Assembly: GCA_013141065.1 (NCBI GenBank)
Contig: JABFRR010000010.1
Coordinates: 62,001-126,000, forward strand
Direction of reading: 5' to 3'
Length of the DNA stretch: 64,000 nucleotides
From: Bacteriovoracaceae bacterium
GTDB taxonomy: Bacteria; Bdellovibrionota; Bacteriovoracia; Bacteriovoracales; Bacteriovoracaceae
Below, piece by piece: positions 62,635-64,000 of this stretch; positions within the stretch are counted from its first letter, which is position 1; each line of letters opens with the position of its first letter. The translations under genes were made by a program, and so were the position numbers. The notes beneath the pieces were generated by a model. It was not told the origin of the DNA and did not search any database. It saw only the letters and a program-made list of their open reading frames with translations.

Positions 62635-64000
62635 ATGAATTTAGCTTTTTTCCTTTTATGTCTCTCTATTGTCTCAAATGTAACAATGGCAGATATTAAA
62701 GTGACTCAAATGGGTGATACATTTGTCAACAGCATTCCAGCTGAATGGAGTGTAACGAAAGGAAGCTGGCAGTATTTTGATGTTAAAAATTGTTGGGAGA
62801 ATGGATCAACTTGTTATGGAAATAACCCATCAAGTCCTTACGGTTTTCCTAATTTTGAAGCGCTTCCCAATCAGCAAATTTTAAATTTCAAATTAAATTC
62901 ATCAGAAGCAGTCGTCATCTTTTTGAGAACTCCTCCACCTCTTCGATATTTTGGTTTTTCTCAATATCTTTTTACCAGAGGAGGAAATCCAGAGCCCGTT
63001 TTTGCCAGTGTGGGGGACACACTTAATTCACTTAAAATTTCTACTTTTGGTTCACCGGCCCCTGGTGTAAATGTTTTTAATCAGCATGCAATATTAATAT
63101 GGTCTGCTGACTTAACGACCTACGACTCGGTTAAAGCAATGCTTATTAAGCAGGGCGTGCCGGAAAAAGGAATTAATTTTATTGGTCTACCTATATTGCT
63201 TCCCTTATTCATGGGAAATTCTCCAACATCTGATACCTTTAACATGTTAATGAGGACAGCATTTCCAACTGTTCAAGCTGATTATGATGCTTACACAAAA
63301 GAAAATCCATTTTATGTTGTTAAAGTTGGTTTAAAAATACCAATTGCAAATAACCCTGCTCCCACTATTGATTATGCAAACGAGACTTCTGGTATTTTAG
63401 AAAGTACAAAAAATCAATCAATGACAACTTTGCAGTCAGCGCTCAATAATTTAGTTAATGATATAAAGAAAAAATACTTAAAGGATTTTATTCTTAAGGA
63501 TCAATTGGTGAACTACACTGAAAAAGTAGGATGGGATTGTATTGCAGGTAATGGAAAGTGTAATGGGGATAACCATGATGCTCTTTATTCACTCGATTCT
63601 CTTGGAGCAATTGTTATGGCTAATCCGAAAGACATAGTTATTATTGCAGGTGTGAATCATCAAAAAACAGGTAAAGCCCTCTATTTGAATCATTCAATTT
63701 ATGAGACTGTAAAATTTGCAGGAATAAGTGCCGTAGGAGATTCATCATTCTTGACAGAGAGTGCTCTTTATCATGCGGGAGTGACACTTCCTAAAGACCC
63801 AAAAAGGGTACAATATCAGAATTTGTATGCCTATATAATTTCTTATAATTGTAATGGCCTAAGTTACTGTCACCAAATACCTACTCCTACTGCGGAAAAT
63901 CCAGTTGGGCTTTTGCCAGGGACACCCTTTCTTCTCATTGGAAGAAGTTATGTTGATAAGTTAACTAAAGTGCGACCATCTGTTAACGAGGTGATTAAGC
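62635..64000 (+). CDS. Large secreted protein, unknown (3' partial)
   Basis: Frame open from ATG 62635 to the window edge (455 codons). It begins with a signal peptide, MNLAFFLLCLSIVSNVTMA, cut before DIK. The mature part includes three close Cys pairs (NCWENGSTC, DCIAGNGKC, NCNGLSYC), which suggests disulfides, and hydrophobic beta-rich stretches such as AIVMANPKDIVIIAGVNHQ. No family is recognised. It starts 31 bases after the PilZ gene and may be cotranscribed with it. Confidence 0.65.
   Translation, partial: MNLAFFLLCLSIVSNVTMADIKVTQMGDTFVNSIPAEWSVTKGSWQYFDVKNCWENGSTCYGNNPSSPYGFPNFEALPNQQILNFKLNSSEAVVIFLRTPPPLRYFGFSQYLFTRGGNPEPVFASVGDTLNSLKISTFGSPAPGVNVFNQHAILIWSADLTTYDSVKAMLIKQGVPEKGINFIGLPILLPLFMGNSPTSDTFNMLMRTAFPTVQADYDAYTKENPFYVVKVGLKIPIANNPAPTIDYANETSGILESTKNQSMTTLQSALNNLVNDIKKKYLKDFILKDQLVNYTEKVGWDCIAGNGKCNGDNHDALYSLDSLGAIVMANPKDIVIIAGVNHQKTGKALYLNHSIYETVKFAGISAVGDSSFLTESALYHAGVTLPKDPKRVQYQNLYAYIISYNCNGLSYCHQIPTPTAENPVGLLPGTPFLLIGRSYVDKLTKVRPSVNEVIK

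Noticed and set aside
1..64000. CRISPR arrays, tRNA or rRNA genes
   Set aside because: No regularly spaced short repeats and no cloverleaf or rRNA-like segment was seen on reading both strands.

Overview
The window is AT-rich chromosomal DNA from a Gram-negative bacterium. The evidence for a Gram-negative envelope is a KDO gene set (kdsA, kdsB, kdsC), a TolC-like outer-membrane protein, a DsbD-type reductase, several lipoproteins and a small beta-barrel-like protein. The low GC, the 7TMR-DISM sensor kinase, the FecR protein, the fused chemotaxis proteins and many secreted proteins of unknown role fit a Bdellovibrionota/Bacteriovorax-like organism. That placement is inference; no rRNA or other marker is present to fix it.

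Layout. 1-2.6 kb: 3' part of a coiled-coil protein with Ca-loop-like repeats. 2.6-17.2 kb: de novo purine synthesis, with divergent purK-purE on the minus strand, purF-purC-purD-purN-purL-purQ-purH-purM on the plus strand with tight or overlapping junctions, and purB convergent just beyond. 17.2-20.1 kb: envelope proteins, including a TolC relative. 20.1-27.0 kb: one tightly packed run kdsB-pyrG-kdsA-kdsC-ybeD-like-gpsA-ADP-ribosylglycohydrolase-LD-carboxypeptidase. 27.0-34.4 kb: two membrane sensor kinases around a DsbD-like reductase, then a TPR lipoprotein and a FecR protein. 34.5-37.5 kb: guaB-guaA, which finish the guanine branch from the IMP made by the first cluster. 37.5-38.8 kb: an intact-ended ISAzo13-like element with a frameshifted transposase, inserted 4 bases after guaA. 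38.9-52.5 kb: a HAD-like protein, dnaE, envelope proteins, pyrD, queC, a phosphohexomutase, ferredoxin, a putative Na+/H+ antiporter and ilvE. 52.5-55.9 kb: an accessory island. 56.0-62.6 kb: a chemotaxis operon cheA-cheW-cheR fusion-cheB, then a PilZ protein. The window ends inside a secreted protein gene.

The two regions most worth attention are the island and the chemotaxis operon. The island holds IS110-family and IS630-family transposases plus the broken 5' end of a second, diverged ilvE. It is bracketed by a 219-base direct repeat (218/219 identical) made of the ilvE start and its upstream region. This is the geometry expected if a roughly 3.2 kb circle entered by a single homologous crossover. 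The IS110 leader folds so that its own ribosome binding site is paired, and both ends of that element have RNA-like structure that should be tested as bridge-RNA candidates. In the chemotaxis operon, one protein joins CheR, a receiver and what looks like a dead CheB esterase domain. The next joins a CheD-like domain (Cys kept, His apparently lost) to an intact CheB.

No tRNA, rRNA or CRISPR array was recognised.
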